Positions 35,401 to 45,765 of a stretch of 64,000 nt of DNA are shown in pieces; the first letter of the stretch is position 1, and each line of letters starts with the position of its first letter. The stretch is from Trametes villosa (taxonomy: Eukaryota; Basidiomycota; Agaricomycetes; Polyporales; Polyporaceae). Location of the stretch: positions 35,173 to 99,172 of the forward strand of contig PUDQ02000117.1 in the NCBI GenBank assembly GCA_002964805.2. The letters run 5' to 3'. The notes under the pieces were generated by a model. The model was given only the letters and a program-made list of their open reading frames with translations. It was not told the origin of the DNA and searched no databases. Both the position numbers and the translations under genes were made by a program.

Positions 35401-37035
35401 CACGAGTTCTCGCGCCGCTTTGAGTGAGACGTGTGCGAGGCACCGATGTAGCTCGAAGGGGGTCACCTTGAGGACGCGCTTCGATCCCGGGCGCGCGCTG
35501 AGAGCCGTGTTTGTCGCCTCCGTGGACTCGGTGTCGACGTACTGGCTCAGTACCTGGTAGAGGCCCGCCGTCAACGGGATGCGGGCGATGTCGGTCTTGC
35601 TGCTGCGCTCGTAGAGGCGACACTCGCCCTGTTCGAAGACCGTGGTGTAGCCGCCCTCGTCCGCCTTGCGGATCGAGACCAGTGCGAACGCGACGGACGG
35701 CGAGTACAGCACGTTCCGCAACGTGAGCGTCCGGGTCGTGGCACCGTTCGGGACGCAGATCTCCACGTCTCCCTGTCCGATGGCTTGGAACTCGTCGCCG
35801 TTCGCCGCTGTGATCGCGCGGGGCGGGGAGAGCTCCTTGTACGTGACGAATCGCTCCCGGTACGGCGAGATGTGGACGCTGGCCCCGCTGTCGAACACGT
35901 CGACGTACAGGCCCGGGGCAGCCGCGAGTGCGCTCGTCACGGTGTTCCCAAGCGCGACGAATCCGTGGTGCTTCTCCGCGGCCGCGTTTGCGTTCGCGGT
36001 GTCGTCGGTATCCTTCCCCGGCTTCGCGTTGGGCCATGGCTGCCCTTCGCGTCCGCCGCCCTTCCGACGGCAGTTCCGCGCGATGTGCCCCTTCCCGTGG
36101 CAGTTGTAGCATTCGACCGGCTGCCGTGAGTACAGCGCGCTGGCGTTCCCGCTCGCGCTCGCCAAGTGCGCGCTTGACGCGGCGGCGAGCGCCACCTCGT
36201 TCGCCTTGTTGATCGCGCGTCGGTCGTATTCCTCGTTGAGCTTGTTGATGAGGAATTCGATGGGGATCGTATGGCCGGAGATGCTGGATATGTCGACGAT
36301 GGTCTGGACGCGACCGTGGTAGGACTCGGGGAGGCTGTTCGTCACGATCGCGGCGAACTCGCTGTCTGCAAGTCGTATTCCGACGGCGGCAAGGTTTTGG
36401 CGTTCGCGGAGGAGTAGCGCTAGATGCGCTCGCACGTCGCCGCCTTCCGGGCAGCGCGTGTTCTGGATCCGCGTCCTGATCGCGTTCGCGTACATCAGGG
36501 ATTTGTTTTCGCAGGACGCGACAACGGCCTCCCAGAGGGCCTTCGCGGTCGGCTGAGATTGGACCTCGATGAAGAGGTCGTCGCTGAGGGTTTCGTAGAT
36601 CAGCGCACGCGCGCCCGCCTCTTTCGTCTCCCAGAGAGTGTACTTCGTGTCCATTTTGTCGACGAGCTCGGCGTACTCCTCGTCCGTGAGGTGCGAGTAC
36701 TCGTCCGTCGGAATGAGCGCTTGGACGGCGGCGTCTTCTCGCTCCGTGGCTGCTCCATCGGGGCCGGCGGTACCGTCGCCTGGGGTCGGCGTGCCCGATG
36801 GGGCTGGGGCTGATTCCGGAGCGGAGCGGGGAGGACGTGCCGGGACGTGGGGGAGATCTCGATCTATGGGAGGGGGAAGAGGGGGCTTACGGCTAGTGCC
36901 CCTGATGTGCGGCATGTGCCCCTTCGCTGCCTGGACGACCTTCATCCTCTCTCGGTAGGTGACCCAGTTGGATCCATCGGAAGCGAGCTTCGGCACGCTG
37001 TACTTGGACGAATTGACGGATGTTTCGTACGACAT
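32473..37035 (-). CDS. Copia gag-pol polyprotein (1520 aa)
   Basis: One uninterrupted frame in Ty1/copia order: gag (residues about 1-300), zinc knuckle CYNCHGKGHIARNC (about 312-325), aspartic protease (VDVFDSGASVH), integrase with the HHCC-type region (HRCLAHVS, CEVCTQAK) and catalytic core (HSDNGGEF, TPEQNGVAERAH), reverse transcriptase (QLDVKSAYLNGELDEEIYM; VDDM as the active-site motif in place of the common YVDD), and RNase H (STEAEYIG, KHIGIRYHFIRE). An acidic Glu/Asp/Ala repeat with AREGDAEN units separates integrase from reverse transcriptase. No stop or frameshift between gag and pol, so a single polyprotein is made. It should support reverse transcription and integration. Confidence 0.95.
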   Translation of the reverse strand: MSYETSVNSSKYSVPKLASDGSNWVTYRERMKVVQAAKGHMPHIRGTSRKPPLPPPIDRDLPHVPARPPRSAPESAPAPSGTPTPGDGTAGPDGAATEREDAAVQALIPTDEYSHLTDEEYAELVDKMDTKYTLWETKEAGARALIYETLSDDLFIEVQSQPTAKALWEAVVASCENKSLMYANAIRTRIQNTRCPEGGDVRAHLALLLRERQNLAAVGIRLADSEFAAIVTNSLPESYHGRVQTIVDISSISGHTIPIEFLINKLNEEYDRRAINKANEVALAAASSAHLASASGNASALYSRQPVECYNCHGKGHIARNCRRKGGGREGQPWPNAKPGKDTDDTANANAAAEKHHGFVALGNTVTSALAAAPGLYVDVFDSGASVHISPYRERFVTYKELSPPRAITAANGDEFQAIGQGDVEICVPNGATTRTLTLRNVLYSPSVAFALVSIRKADEGGYTTVFEQGECRLYERSSKTDIARIPLTAGLYQVLSQYVDTESTEATNTALSARPGSKRVLKVTPFELHRCLAHVSLKAARELVEKGRATGVELVAGGGDTCEVCTQAKLTRKAIPDEAHDAPHDIPVTQYGDKLHSDSWDADATSLGGNIKASLFVDDHTRLHHGYPSKSVTGTTDAYLELEAAILTQTGVQVKWLHSDNGGEFIALKSHLAERGTHWSASTPRTPEQNGVAERAHRVHRERVSAMLLDSGLPKTLWAHAYKHSIYVHNRTGHSALGGMTPYEARFGTPPDIRHLRPWGAKIWVRQDQPRKLEPRGIAAHFVGFSENHRDAVHAYWPERRTVTVVRSFVWADEADEHSPTLASEGARLDEADSGSDSESDSESVGTRDAGDRTSAREGDAENAREGDVENAREGDAETAEAEKDAAEVEEQANGDQEEAQEEIVEEAPPVEQLSRGHRIKKPSPIARRIQAGEGTADGRRQGRALIAGEIMGALAALETHEDEDDAQSGECYPPNISGNWGATTHAFVAQAGGDPLSGDPKTLREAQEAPDWSQWEKAITAEMDNLRAHGTYDLVVRPEGAHVIGSKLVFHRKRDADGAVKQCKVRVVAQGFAQIPGVDYNETFAPVAKSSSLRTMIALAARHGWPLIQLDVKSAYLNGELDEEIYMRQPPGTAAQGEEHLVCRLRKSLYGLKQAGRAWYKTYRDAMGTLGMTRCESDHACFWRHEGESLVMVGTIVDDMLVTGTPDLVERFRAGIKTQFTVTDAGEVAWLLGIEVVRDPDAGTVRLAQRSAIDTLVRALHLEGAKPASTPIVVGGVLDKSQCPTTAAAIAEMNGIPYREGVGMCMYLAVTTRPDISYTVHRLAQYMANPGRPHWEALKRLVRYLIGTRELWLTYGRDSTGLAGFTDADWGTSDDARHSICGYVYTFDGGAISWSAKKQNVVALSSTEAEYIGITHAAKEAIWLRALLSDLVHPDFAKHAVRLYSDNKSAMDLARNNSFHARTKHIGIRYHFIREAVERGEVDLGYRRTEDMPADLFTKPLTRKRLEYLRKKFGLLAL

Positions 37036-37084
37036 CGGGGCTTTTGATCTGCGGGTGTTCTTCGGGTTTCACTGCGTGGAAGCA

Positions 37085-37096
37085 GGGCTCATAACC
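37085..37096 (-). promoter_or_regulatory. Primer-binding site, tRNA-Met anticodon-arm type
   Basis: In element orientation GGTTATGAGCCC follows the 5' LTR directly. It is the exact complement of GGGCTCATAACC, the anticodon-arm sequence of tRNA-Met with anticodon CAT. Several copia lineages prime from a half-tRNA cut in this loop instead of the tRNA 3' end. Confidence 0.75.
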
Positions 37097-37631
37097 TTTT
37101 AAGGTTATGTGTCTCAGATGGGGTCGGGGCGGGTATGCCTAAACGCGCAGATGGTCAGATCTCACACTGCTTCTCGGATGAGCGTGTGTAACATTGAATG
37201 TAAGCTAACCTAAACGCGCAGATGGTCAGATCTGCGCGGTACAGTCAGTAAGTGAGCTAAAGAAGGGGACAGGGGATGCTCACCTCACACTGCTTCTCGG
37301 ATGAGCGTGTGAGGTGAGCTCGACCGCGGGCCTGCGCGGTATCCCCGAAAATTGTGAGCAAACATAGCCAAACAGCGCGCGCCCGGCGTCTCTCGACGTC
37401 GCGCACGCGCGCGCGCGCGCGACCTGACGAGGTCGCGCGCGCTCTGAACTTGTATCGTAGCGCGCCTCGAAATGTATAGTACGGATCCCCTCTCGCGCCC
37501 CCGCACCTCCACTCTCCGAGCACGCGCGAGCCCCGCCCGCGCGCGCTTTGCCCTCCCGCGCGGTCGCTACGCCCACGACCGCGCTTCAGCGTCGCGCTCG
37601 GCCTAGCCGACGCGCGCCGCTACCCTCAACA
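37097..37631 (-). repeat. 5' LTR of the copia element
   Basis: Same sequence as the 3' LTR at an offset of 5166 bases, with the same hairpins and internal duplication. The element promoter should lie here; CCCTTCTTTAGCTCACTT-type sequence follows the hairpin but no clear TATA box is called. Confidence 0.95.
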
Positions 37632-40600
37632 GCGGCGGACTTGGTCTTGAACTGCAGAGAGTGCGAAGCGCCACCGCCGTACCGGCTTGCTGCACTCGCC
37701 GTCGATGGGCAAGGGCCAGAAGCGCATCGCGTCCGCGGAGAGGCGCCTAAAGATGAACGTTCCGGTCGTGTCGTTCCCCGGGCACTCCCACGTCCCCGTA
37801 AGCTCACGGCCTCCATCTACGAGCTGGCCTTGGAACCTCCGGGGCCAGTAGTGCGCGGCGTACTTCAGCTGGAAGTCGTAAACAGTGCCGTGGCCTTCGT
37901 AAGACGTCACTGTGCCTAAGACGTTGAAGCGCGTGCCAATGGGAATGGTGCCGGAGGCCACGAACTCGCTCGGTGACCGTGTCGAAGCGTGAATAGCTAG
38001 GCTCATCATAGGCTCGCACGGGAATGCACCGGCATCTCCCACGTAGCCAGACCACCCCCCAATACTGGGTACCGTTAGAATGCATCCAATAAAGATAGCG
38101 TGACAGCGTACATGGATTTCAGAGGAGGAGTCACGCAGGCTCTGTCCTCAGGGGTTTCGAGATATGGTGATGTCGCTATACTTGCAGGGTTATCGACAGG
38201 GTACTTGAGGAACCGGAAGGCGTCGGCGTAAGGGTCTTCTTCCAAGTCGTTATAGAGCTTATCCGGGTAATGGGCCTCTTGTAGCCGCTCGAACGACCAT
38301 AGCGGAGTTGAGTCGTGCCAGTACTGAAACTTCTAAACGCGCCCGAATCAGCAGCAAACAACATCCGCAAAGCAGCTCCACTCGCCAGTCCAGACGCGAA
38401 TATCTTGAACCGCTGGCTAGGATCGAGATCCTGCTGCTCGAACAGATCTGCATATGCACGAATTTTTAGTAAACGCATATATTATGAAGCCTGAGCTCAT
38501 GATTGCGCGTACTTTCGAGTTGGGTGCAACGATCACTCACGGCTCGGAAAATCCACTCCAAAGTCACTCCGCAGTCCCACAACTCCTCTTTATGAATGAC
38601 GACAGTCCTCGACAGGCGAAGAATCTCGTAGTGGCGCTTGAGGAGAAGCCATAGAAGAGGGAGAAGGTACTGAGCGCAGCATATGGCGTTAATCCGTGTG
38701 AAGTAACAGTGCACGGGACGAGCATGATCGTACCTTCTCAACGCGACCCGGACCCATGACTAGCCGCAGAGTGTCGGCCGCATCTAAGTCGTAATTGATG
38801 TGCTCCAGAGCTATCCGGAGCTTGCTCTCCTCCGCGTGGACGTAGGACTTGAAGCGCGAGTCCTCAACGACGCTGCGTCTGTGACTACGCCTGAATCCAG
38901 TGGTGAGCTCTGTTATTGGAGACCAGATCGCATCGAGATATTGCTCCACATAGCGACGGTTAGCAGGAAGAACGCGCGCCTTCACGGAAAACATCTTGTC
39001 GAGGAGGTGGTCGATTTTTGTCACATAGTCGGTCATCGCCATCTGCCATCCTATTGGCGCTCGCGTCAGTAAGCTGTGCATGTTCAAATTGGAGATTTAC
39101 GGGCGTACCAATCGCCCAATACGCCATCCAGTGCAGGAGACTTGCGGACAGAAATTAGCAAAGCACGAGGCGCGGTCACTGTGGACTTTGACATGCGACG
39201 TACCTCCATTGACGCGGCTTCAACGAAATGAACATGATCACCTCCGTAAGGGATATGAAACCAGATGCATCGTCGTCAGACTTGAAAGCCTCGAGAATTG
39301 CTTGCAGTCGGGTAACGCTGATGTAATCCATAGCCCATTCGTCGTGCTTGACTATGTTTGTTGGTCTCTCCCACTCTTGGACCGTGGATCTTGTATTCCT
39401 CGTGCCGTCGAGCTTTTCTAGACAGTAGTCCCGTATAGCAACGACAAAGTGTCGTGCCTTGACGCTCCTGCGCCACCGCTGAAGCTATATTAGCGTGATA
39501 ACCAGTGAATCGTCCAGCAGAAGCGCACCATCTCTCTCCAAACGTTGTGCAAGTCCTACAAAACACAATGCGAAAGTTCAGCTCTCTATCGCAAAGGAAA
39601 TCGTGTTTACGCTCACATTGTCGCGGATCTTATCATGGGGCCCGGCAGACATCGAATTCACGAAGAGTCGGTTCCCTTCGCGAATCATTTCTTCAAGGGC
39701 GCGATTCAGCACCCTTTCTTGCATCTCGAACTTGCGCTCGAAGGTGGTCCAGTTTCGCGCAATGGAGCTATCAGGCTCTTCCAATAGGTCAATTTTGAGT
39801 GATTGAATGTCGAGAGTATTCTGTTGGCGAAGCCGTCGACCCTCGGAGCTTCGCCCTGCTGGTGGAAAATACTGAGTGAAAAGTTCGAGAATGATCCTGT
39901 CGTTGTTCAAGATAGCGTCTCTACCACCACGACGCTCGACGAATGCCGCCATCTCCTTCTCCTCGGGCGAAGCGCAGCCTTGTAGGTATTCTAGCACGTT
40001 GTTGACCCTGCAGGCGCCGCTCTCAGTAACACATCGGTAAACCCGCGAGACATCGGCCACGCACTTAGCATTGAGCGAGTCCAGCTTTCTGTTGATGGTG
40101 TTGATGTCAATGCCGAGATGAACAGCTACGGAGAGCTCAATCTCGGCTCGGTGCGTGGTGAACCGCTTGACGTATTCCTGCAGCTTCTCGTTCCACCGGA
40201 GGCTGCCCAAGACCTTAGCTGCCGTCTCTTTTTTGGCGTATGCGTCGCAGACGTTTGCACAACCCAGGATGTCGCTTTCAATGAGGCCCACTACACCCTG
40301 CAGCCTGTCCTGAAGCGTTTTCCCATCTACGTCGAGACGATCCGGTGCTTGCAGGCTCTGCAGCCTATGCAATTACTAGGTTATCAGCAATGGTGTCGTT
40401 GAAGAGGAGTGTTGACACACGAACTGCGCCAGCGCTGTCATCATATCTCGCATCTCGACGTAGAGAATGTTAATCTTCTTATTGTTTTCTCCTCTCTTCA
40501 AGTCGAGCTCTAGAGCGGCTCTGAAAGCGCCTACGGCAACTGCAGGAGACGTCAGCTTAGTGAAATGTGAACGTCACGAAGACCCACGTGTAATGAAAGG

Positions 40601-42255
40601 ATGGACGGCAGCAGCCTCTTGCAGAGATTTCACCAGCTCGGGCTGATCATCGGAAAGTGGAGTGCACTGGACAGTTTGCGGCGTGGTAGGCTGGTTTTCG
40701 GAGAGTGGCGAGTTGGAATCGAGGGACGCGATATCAGGGGAGTCCTAGGGAACATAAGGAGAATCAAATCCCTGATTTCGGTGCATGCAACTCTGTCATG
40801 TACTCACGTCGGGGATTTCATCTTGGGGGTCAGGCGGAGGCCATCTCGGAAAGGGATTTGCTTCGGGACAGGCGTTCTGGATTCTCTCGAAGTTCACTCC
40901 TTGTATCTTGAACTGACGTGCGAACAGATTCCAGTTGCGCGCTATGAAAATATCGGGATCTTCCGATAGCTCTTCCTTGAGTTCGCGGACATCCAAGGTC
41001 ACGGTGCTCTGCCTGCGAATCCACTGTCCGTCCCGGGTGGGTCCACTGTAGAGCGAACACTGGTCGACAACCTCGAGGAGCAATCGCTCGCTGTCTAAGA
41101 TAGCGTCTCTGCCACCTCGCCGCTCGACGAAAGCGGCTACCTCCTTCTCCTCTGGAGTAGTGCCACGTCTAAGACGCGCTAGTGCGCGTTCTATCCTACA
41201 ATCGTTATCTGCATCACATTCTGAGACCCCAAGTAGGCACGAGTCACGCACCTTGAATCGATCGAGCTCAGTTTGTTGTTCGGCGCGACATCCAGTGGGG
41301 TTCCGAGGTGGGTGCTCAGGGCGAACTCGATGTCGCCCCCGTGACGGATGAAAACCTTGACGTAGTGCTGTAACTTCTCGTTCCATCGGAGGCTACTCAG
41401 CACCCTAGCCGCCATTCCTTTCTTCGAGTACGCGTCGCAGAGGTTCGCGCTGCCAAAGATATCGGATGTGATGTCATGAACCGCGCCCTGTAGCCTCTCC
41501 TGGACTGTCTTCCCGTCCATTCCGACAGTATCTGCACCTCGCACGCTTCGCAAACTGTTCCAGCGACCATCAGAATTGAGCAGAAACTATGCAATCGAGA
41601 AGATTTGCTCGCACTTGACCATCGCTGTCATCATATCTCGCATTTCGCCAAACAGAACTTCGATCTTCTGGGTGTTCTCTCTCCTCCCCAAGTCGAGCTT
41701 CATTGCAATTTGGAACGCTTCGACGGCGGCTATCGAGAAGTTGCAGCATAGTAGGACTTGAGTGGTGAAGATACTCACGCGCGATGACCGTATGGACCTC
41801 TGCAACCTCGTCAAGCGTCTTCATTAGCTCTGGCAAATCGTCGAGGACCGCATCGACGCTAAGATGGGAAAGGTTGAGGGAGGGGCGTCGTGTCGGGGAG
41901 GACCGCGAGAGCACTCCAGACGGCGAGCTTAGCTGGGAGTTGCCTGCTGCGAAGACCGGCCGGAAGATCGAAGCACGTGAACACTACGGCAAATATAACG
42001 TAGATTATCCTCACCTTCTAGCTGCTTCCCAGCACGCTTGACGCGCAAGCCATTTGTCACGAAAGCTATAGAGGTCGCGATAAACGTCCGCACTGAGGGC
42101 ATCGACTTGGTTTGTTGAGTCTCCGAAGTTCTGTTGGTCCCCCTCTGTGTAATCGAGGGTGTTGGACTCGCTCGGGGCGACATCGACACCGAGCTCTGTG
42201 AGAAGGTAGTGGCAGAGGGTAGTATCCCATCATCAGCATTGCTAGAAGGTGCCAT

Positions 42256-44200
42256 TGGAGGTTTGAGTTTCACGAAGGAGCGGGAAAGCCAAGATAGCAG
42301 GATACGTAGGACCCGCGGGCGCTCTAAGCAGGTATATATCAGAGGACGTGACACGCAGGAACACATGGTGAAAACGTGCTGACTGACCGCTCATTTCCGC
42401 ACGGCAGTGCCTCAGGAACACCGCTTTCAAAGAAGCCTGTCAAATGGCAGATTCACGATTGCAGAAGTGGGCTGGAGACTGACCTGGAATGACAACGTTA
42501 TTCCGGATGATCCAGGACTAATGGACCCGGGCCATCCCATCCGTACAGAACGCCTTCGGGGTTACGAGTATAGCATGTGGTCTCAACGTTACGGAGCTCA
42601 GCAACTGTGATTCGTACATACTGCACAGCGGATTGAACACAGCCCGGCGGGATGGCAGTGACGACGCTGTGCAGCCAATCCGCTGTTCATGCCGGCGTCC
42701 TGGCATCGCCGTGTATACCCAGCTCCTTCAGCTTCGATATCCAGATAATATAGTTCTAGATGTACAGCCTACGGGCCCGATGCCAGCTGCATAATCAAGT
42801 AGTTGGCGGTACAACAGCCACGGAAAAGAAGTGACTCGGTACTGGCACTGGCACGCGGCCGGGGAGCGACAAACACAGCGAAATTCAGGTACTGCGAGTC
42901 GACCCACGTACCGTTCTCGAGTCCGGAACGGAGTGCATAACACGTAAAGCGGCGCACATCGCGTACGCTGTGCAGATCTCAGGAGCGTCGCACCTGTGAT
43001 ACAAATCGTGAGCCCTTCCAGACTGACGGAAACGCACTCAACAAAAATTAAGGAGTACACCGCGGTATTGCCACTTCCATCTAAGTACTCTTGGCACAAC
43101 GCCTGCACTTTTACGGCACAGCTCAAGCATCCCAAGTGTCCCTGACATCGAGCGGCTCGCGGAGGTTGAGATATGCCAAAACGATCTGCTCCGTGGTTCC
43201 CGATACCTACACACATGCTACGCCACTGAAAAGGCGGCCTGTTCCGGAAACGAGAGCCATCGTCGGGAGATACTGACGGTCGACCTTCCGGTGCCCTCTC
43301 TCCGTGATCTTGTAAAGTCACAGCAGTCCCAAGTCAAAGCCCCGAACGCCAGATACGATAATCCGGACCTAAGTAGCTGTATACAGCGTCAGTTTCATAC
43401 ATACAAGAACGGCCTCTCGGAGTCAACTTACGCAGTCCTAGTAGAGACTAAAAAGCTCCAAGTCGCATAGCACTCGGAGTCATAGATGTTCGAGTTCGCA
43501 AACAGTCACGGTGACGGGGCCCGGCTGTGTAAATTCACGCAGTCGGGGGCAGAGAGTTGTCGTCACGGTGAGCCACGAGTAGCACGAGATATCTCTTCTG
43601 ATGCTATCTTGTCATCAAAGAACAAAAGTGAGAGTGAGCCATCAAGTGCGTCGAGAGAGAGAGGTGACTCCGAGTGCCAGAGGGAGGTTCGACATGCATA
43701 GACGCCGGCAATCGCGAGCCCACTGACGCCACTGGCGCCAAACCGCGAAAGCAAGGACGCTGAGATCACGACCACCACCTAGGCTGACCGTCTAGGCTCC
43801 GACGTAGTTCGAAGAGACCTTGTTTTTCTGTCTCGTCTAATGCTCCTCACTATGGACTTTACTTCTGCGATAATCGCGGCCGACGGTGGGCGTGCACTCC
43901 GTGAGCAGCATCTACAGTTTCCACCAGAATCGGTGTCTGCGGCGCTCGCACTACCCGGGTACATTTCGTCGCAATAGCAGGTGCACAAGCTAGGGGGGTA
44001 TTCGACCTTTGCTTGAGGATTCTATGTCTCTAATGAAACTCTGTCTTGTAGGTTATGCGCATGTCAATGGAGTTCCAACGCGGTAAAGTGCGCTTGGGCT
44101 GAGCGCGTCAACCCTCCGCCACGCATGGGCCGCAGCGATGCACGGGCAGGGTCCAACGTACGTGTACAAAGCGCGTCTGCCGCTTTATCATCCTTATGTG
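42256..44200. other. Intergenic with an unassigned minus-strand frame
   Basis: About 1.9 kb. A 197-codon minus frame (43321-42728) contains GSGNTAVYSLIFVECVSVSL, and an overlapping frame contains LNFAVFVAPRPRASASTESL. Both look partly coding, but I could not join them or name a family. The rest, 43.3-44.2 kb, shows nothing. Confidence 0.3.
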
Positions 44201-44241
44201 CCAAGCAGTCTACAGTCAAAGCGGTTTGTAGGAGGTATAAG
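44201..44241 (+). promoter_or_regulatory. Conserved upstream block with TATA box, orphan-family copy 2
   Basis: CCAAGCAG, then GTCAAAGCGG, then GGAGGTATAAGG. The TATAA (44236-44240) lies 127 bases upstream of ATG 44363. Word order and spacing match the blocks of copies 1 and 3. Confidence 0.65.
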
Positions 44242-44362
44242 GCTTCCCGCATGTACGACCCAGCACTCGTCCTCACTCGACCGCCTCCCCACACCTCATC
44301 CTTTGTCAGAAACCTCATCAGCTGCCCCGAGTCAACATAATCTCACATATACGTCACCCGCC

Positions 44363-45545
44363 ATGAGCTACAGACCGAGGAGGACGCCAAACCTTCAGGA
44401 ACAGTCGGACGATATGCGGGACCTCGCCATGCAGATCGAGGCCCTCCAGGTGGGGCCTACCGGCAGCCCAATCATATTTCCTGAGGATACCACAGATCCT
44501 ATCGACACTCGCAACACTGTTGTCCAACACGACTCTGCCGACTCTTCCCGTAAGCGGTCTAGTCTCATGCGCAAGGACCTGCGTTCCACGCCACTCCCGC
44601 CCACCCTAACCACAAGCGAAGAACACGCCACCTGGGACGCAGTGCAACGCACCACGGAGCGGCATCGCGCGGCGGAGGCGCGCGAGCGCGAAGAGTTTTG
44701 CGCGCACCTGAAAAGTACGGCCCTCCCCGTGCCGGAGGCAGGAGCACAACGGGTGCCTGTCCCGGCTTCTCCTGTGCACAGAGGCAGAGACGCGAACGTT
44801 CCTGCTCATTTGCAGTCGGGTGGATCGACGAAGGACCTGAAGAACGGCCCGACGGATAGCACTGCAAAGGGGAAGCAGCGCATAGTAGCGACCGAACTCA
44901 AGCCATCTACGTCGCATGCACGGGACCGCTTTGAGCTGGAGATCATACCGGACGAGCCACTCTCGACGGTGTGGGACGGCGACGATAGGTACGTACCATT
45001 CACACCTAATCAGCCCTGATCTGACTTGCGCTTTGTTTTGCTGCAGCGGCCTCTATGCATGGGCAGCCACGCTCGAGCTGCGGGACAACAGGCCTCCGGC
45101 GCAGCAGTACGACGTCCAGAACATCATCAAGAGCTACGACATCCAGTTCCGCACGGACACTGCCCAATCCGCATCCTTGTTCACACTGGGGCAGTGCGAC
45201 GTCTGGCAGACCCAGTACCGCAACCGCCGCACCCGCGCGCGTAAGGACTCGTCCGACATCCCTATCCTGAAGGCCGAGCGGGGGATCCTGCTCGAGTCTG
45301 AAGGGCAGTTATTGGAGCCTCTGCAGTCCGGCGATCCCATCGCGTGGCGTGTGCGGATCTGGGTCCCCGTCCCGCTCTCCTTGATTGTTCGTGCAGAGCA
45401 CAGGGCGTTCGTATGCCGGGCGAAGGTGACAGTGCAGTACGATGATTCGCCGCGGACGGAGGTGGTTGCGGAGAGTGTCACGGTCGGGATAGAGCGGCTC
45501 AGGACGGAACGGTTGCTAGCAGTACCTCGTGCACTGCCTCGTTGA
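44363..45545 (+). CDS. Orphan two-exon family protein, copy 2 (374 aa)
   Basis: Exons 44363-44988 and 45047-45545 join in phase 2 at the same place as in copy 1. The protein starts MSYRPRRTPNLQEQSDDMRD and has LAMQIEALQV near residue 25. Its variable middle is polar and charged. The C-terminal half keeps IIKSYDIQFR, LKAERGI, WVPVPLS, EHRAFVCRAKVTVQYD and IERLRTERLL, but differs from copies 1 and 3 at many positions (it lacks PEYDIW and NGPTD), so it is the most divergent of the three. Function unknown. An intact F-box gene begins 220 bases downstream on the same strand. Confidence 0.8.
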
Positions 45546-45765
45546 CCAGTATGTTCTATTCCTTCAAAATCACAAATTCTTGTCTGGCGTTCATAGTCGT
45601 GTTCGTAACTCGATCGCTTCGCTGCGCGTGAATGAACGCCGAGCCAGCGTGAGAAGTTGCCATATCCACCATTTGCGACTGCGTGCGCGAGTTGTACTAA
45701 CTCAACCTTCCCTCAAATCTCCTTCAGCCTACATCTTCAACTTGTCGCGTACTCTCTGCAGGATC

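Larger units (their letters stand above)
31931..37631 (-). mobile_element. Intact Ty1/copia LTR retrotransposon
   Basis: Two 535-bp LTRs (31931-32465 and 37097-37631), identical as far as I compared, flank one long minus-strand gag-pol frame. The five bases before (GCGGC, 31926-31930) repeat directly after (37632-37636) as a target duplication. The element sits inside a coding exon of the EF-hand/ZZ gene. Identical LTRs, complete gag-pol, a good primer-binding site and a polypurine tract indicate a recent and possibly still mobile insertion. Confidence 0.95.
30868..42255 (-). pseudogene. EF-hand/ZZ zinc-finger multidomain gene split by a copia element
   Basis: Minus strand, ATG at 42255. The N-terminal module (helical; EAFQIAMKLDLGRRE, then DGKTVQERLQGAVHD) occurs twice in tandem, at about 41.95-40.8 kb and 40.7-39.5 kb. 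Next come DLHNVWREM, an EF-hand-like loop DDDASGFISLTE (about 39.26 kb), LHWMAYWAIG, YWHDSTPLWSFERLQEAHYP and a beta-rich region (38.1-37.63 kb). After the insertion the last exons are 31922-31720, 31659-31226 and 31175-30868. They carry a first Cys cluster (CANCRSEVSGARTMCLDC), a ZZ finger (CVGCAQRVARPCWYCIECD, CFVCTRC, HTLVRC) and a C-terminal coiled coil (LDDRLQRIESLLASL). The family is multicopy in Agaricomycetes; its role is unknown. The gene is disrupted by the retrotransposon and is probably non-functional. Confidence 0.8.
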
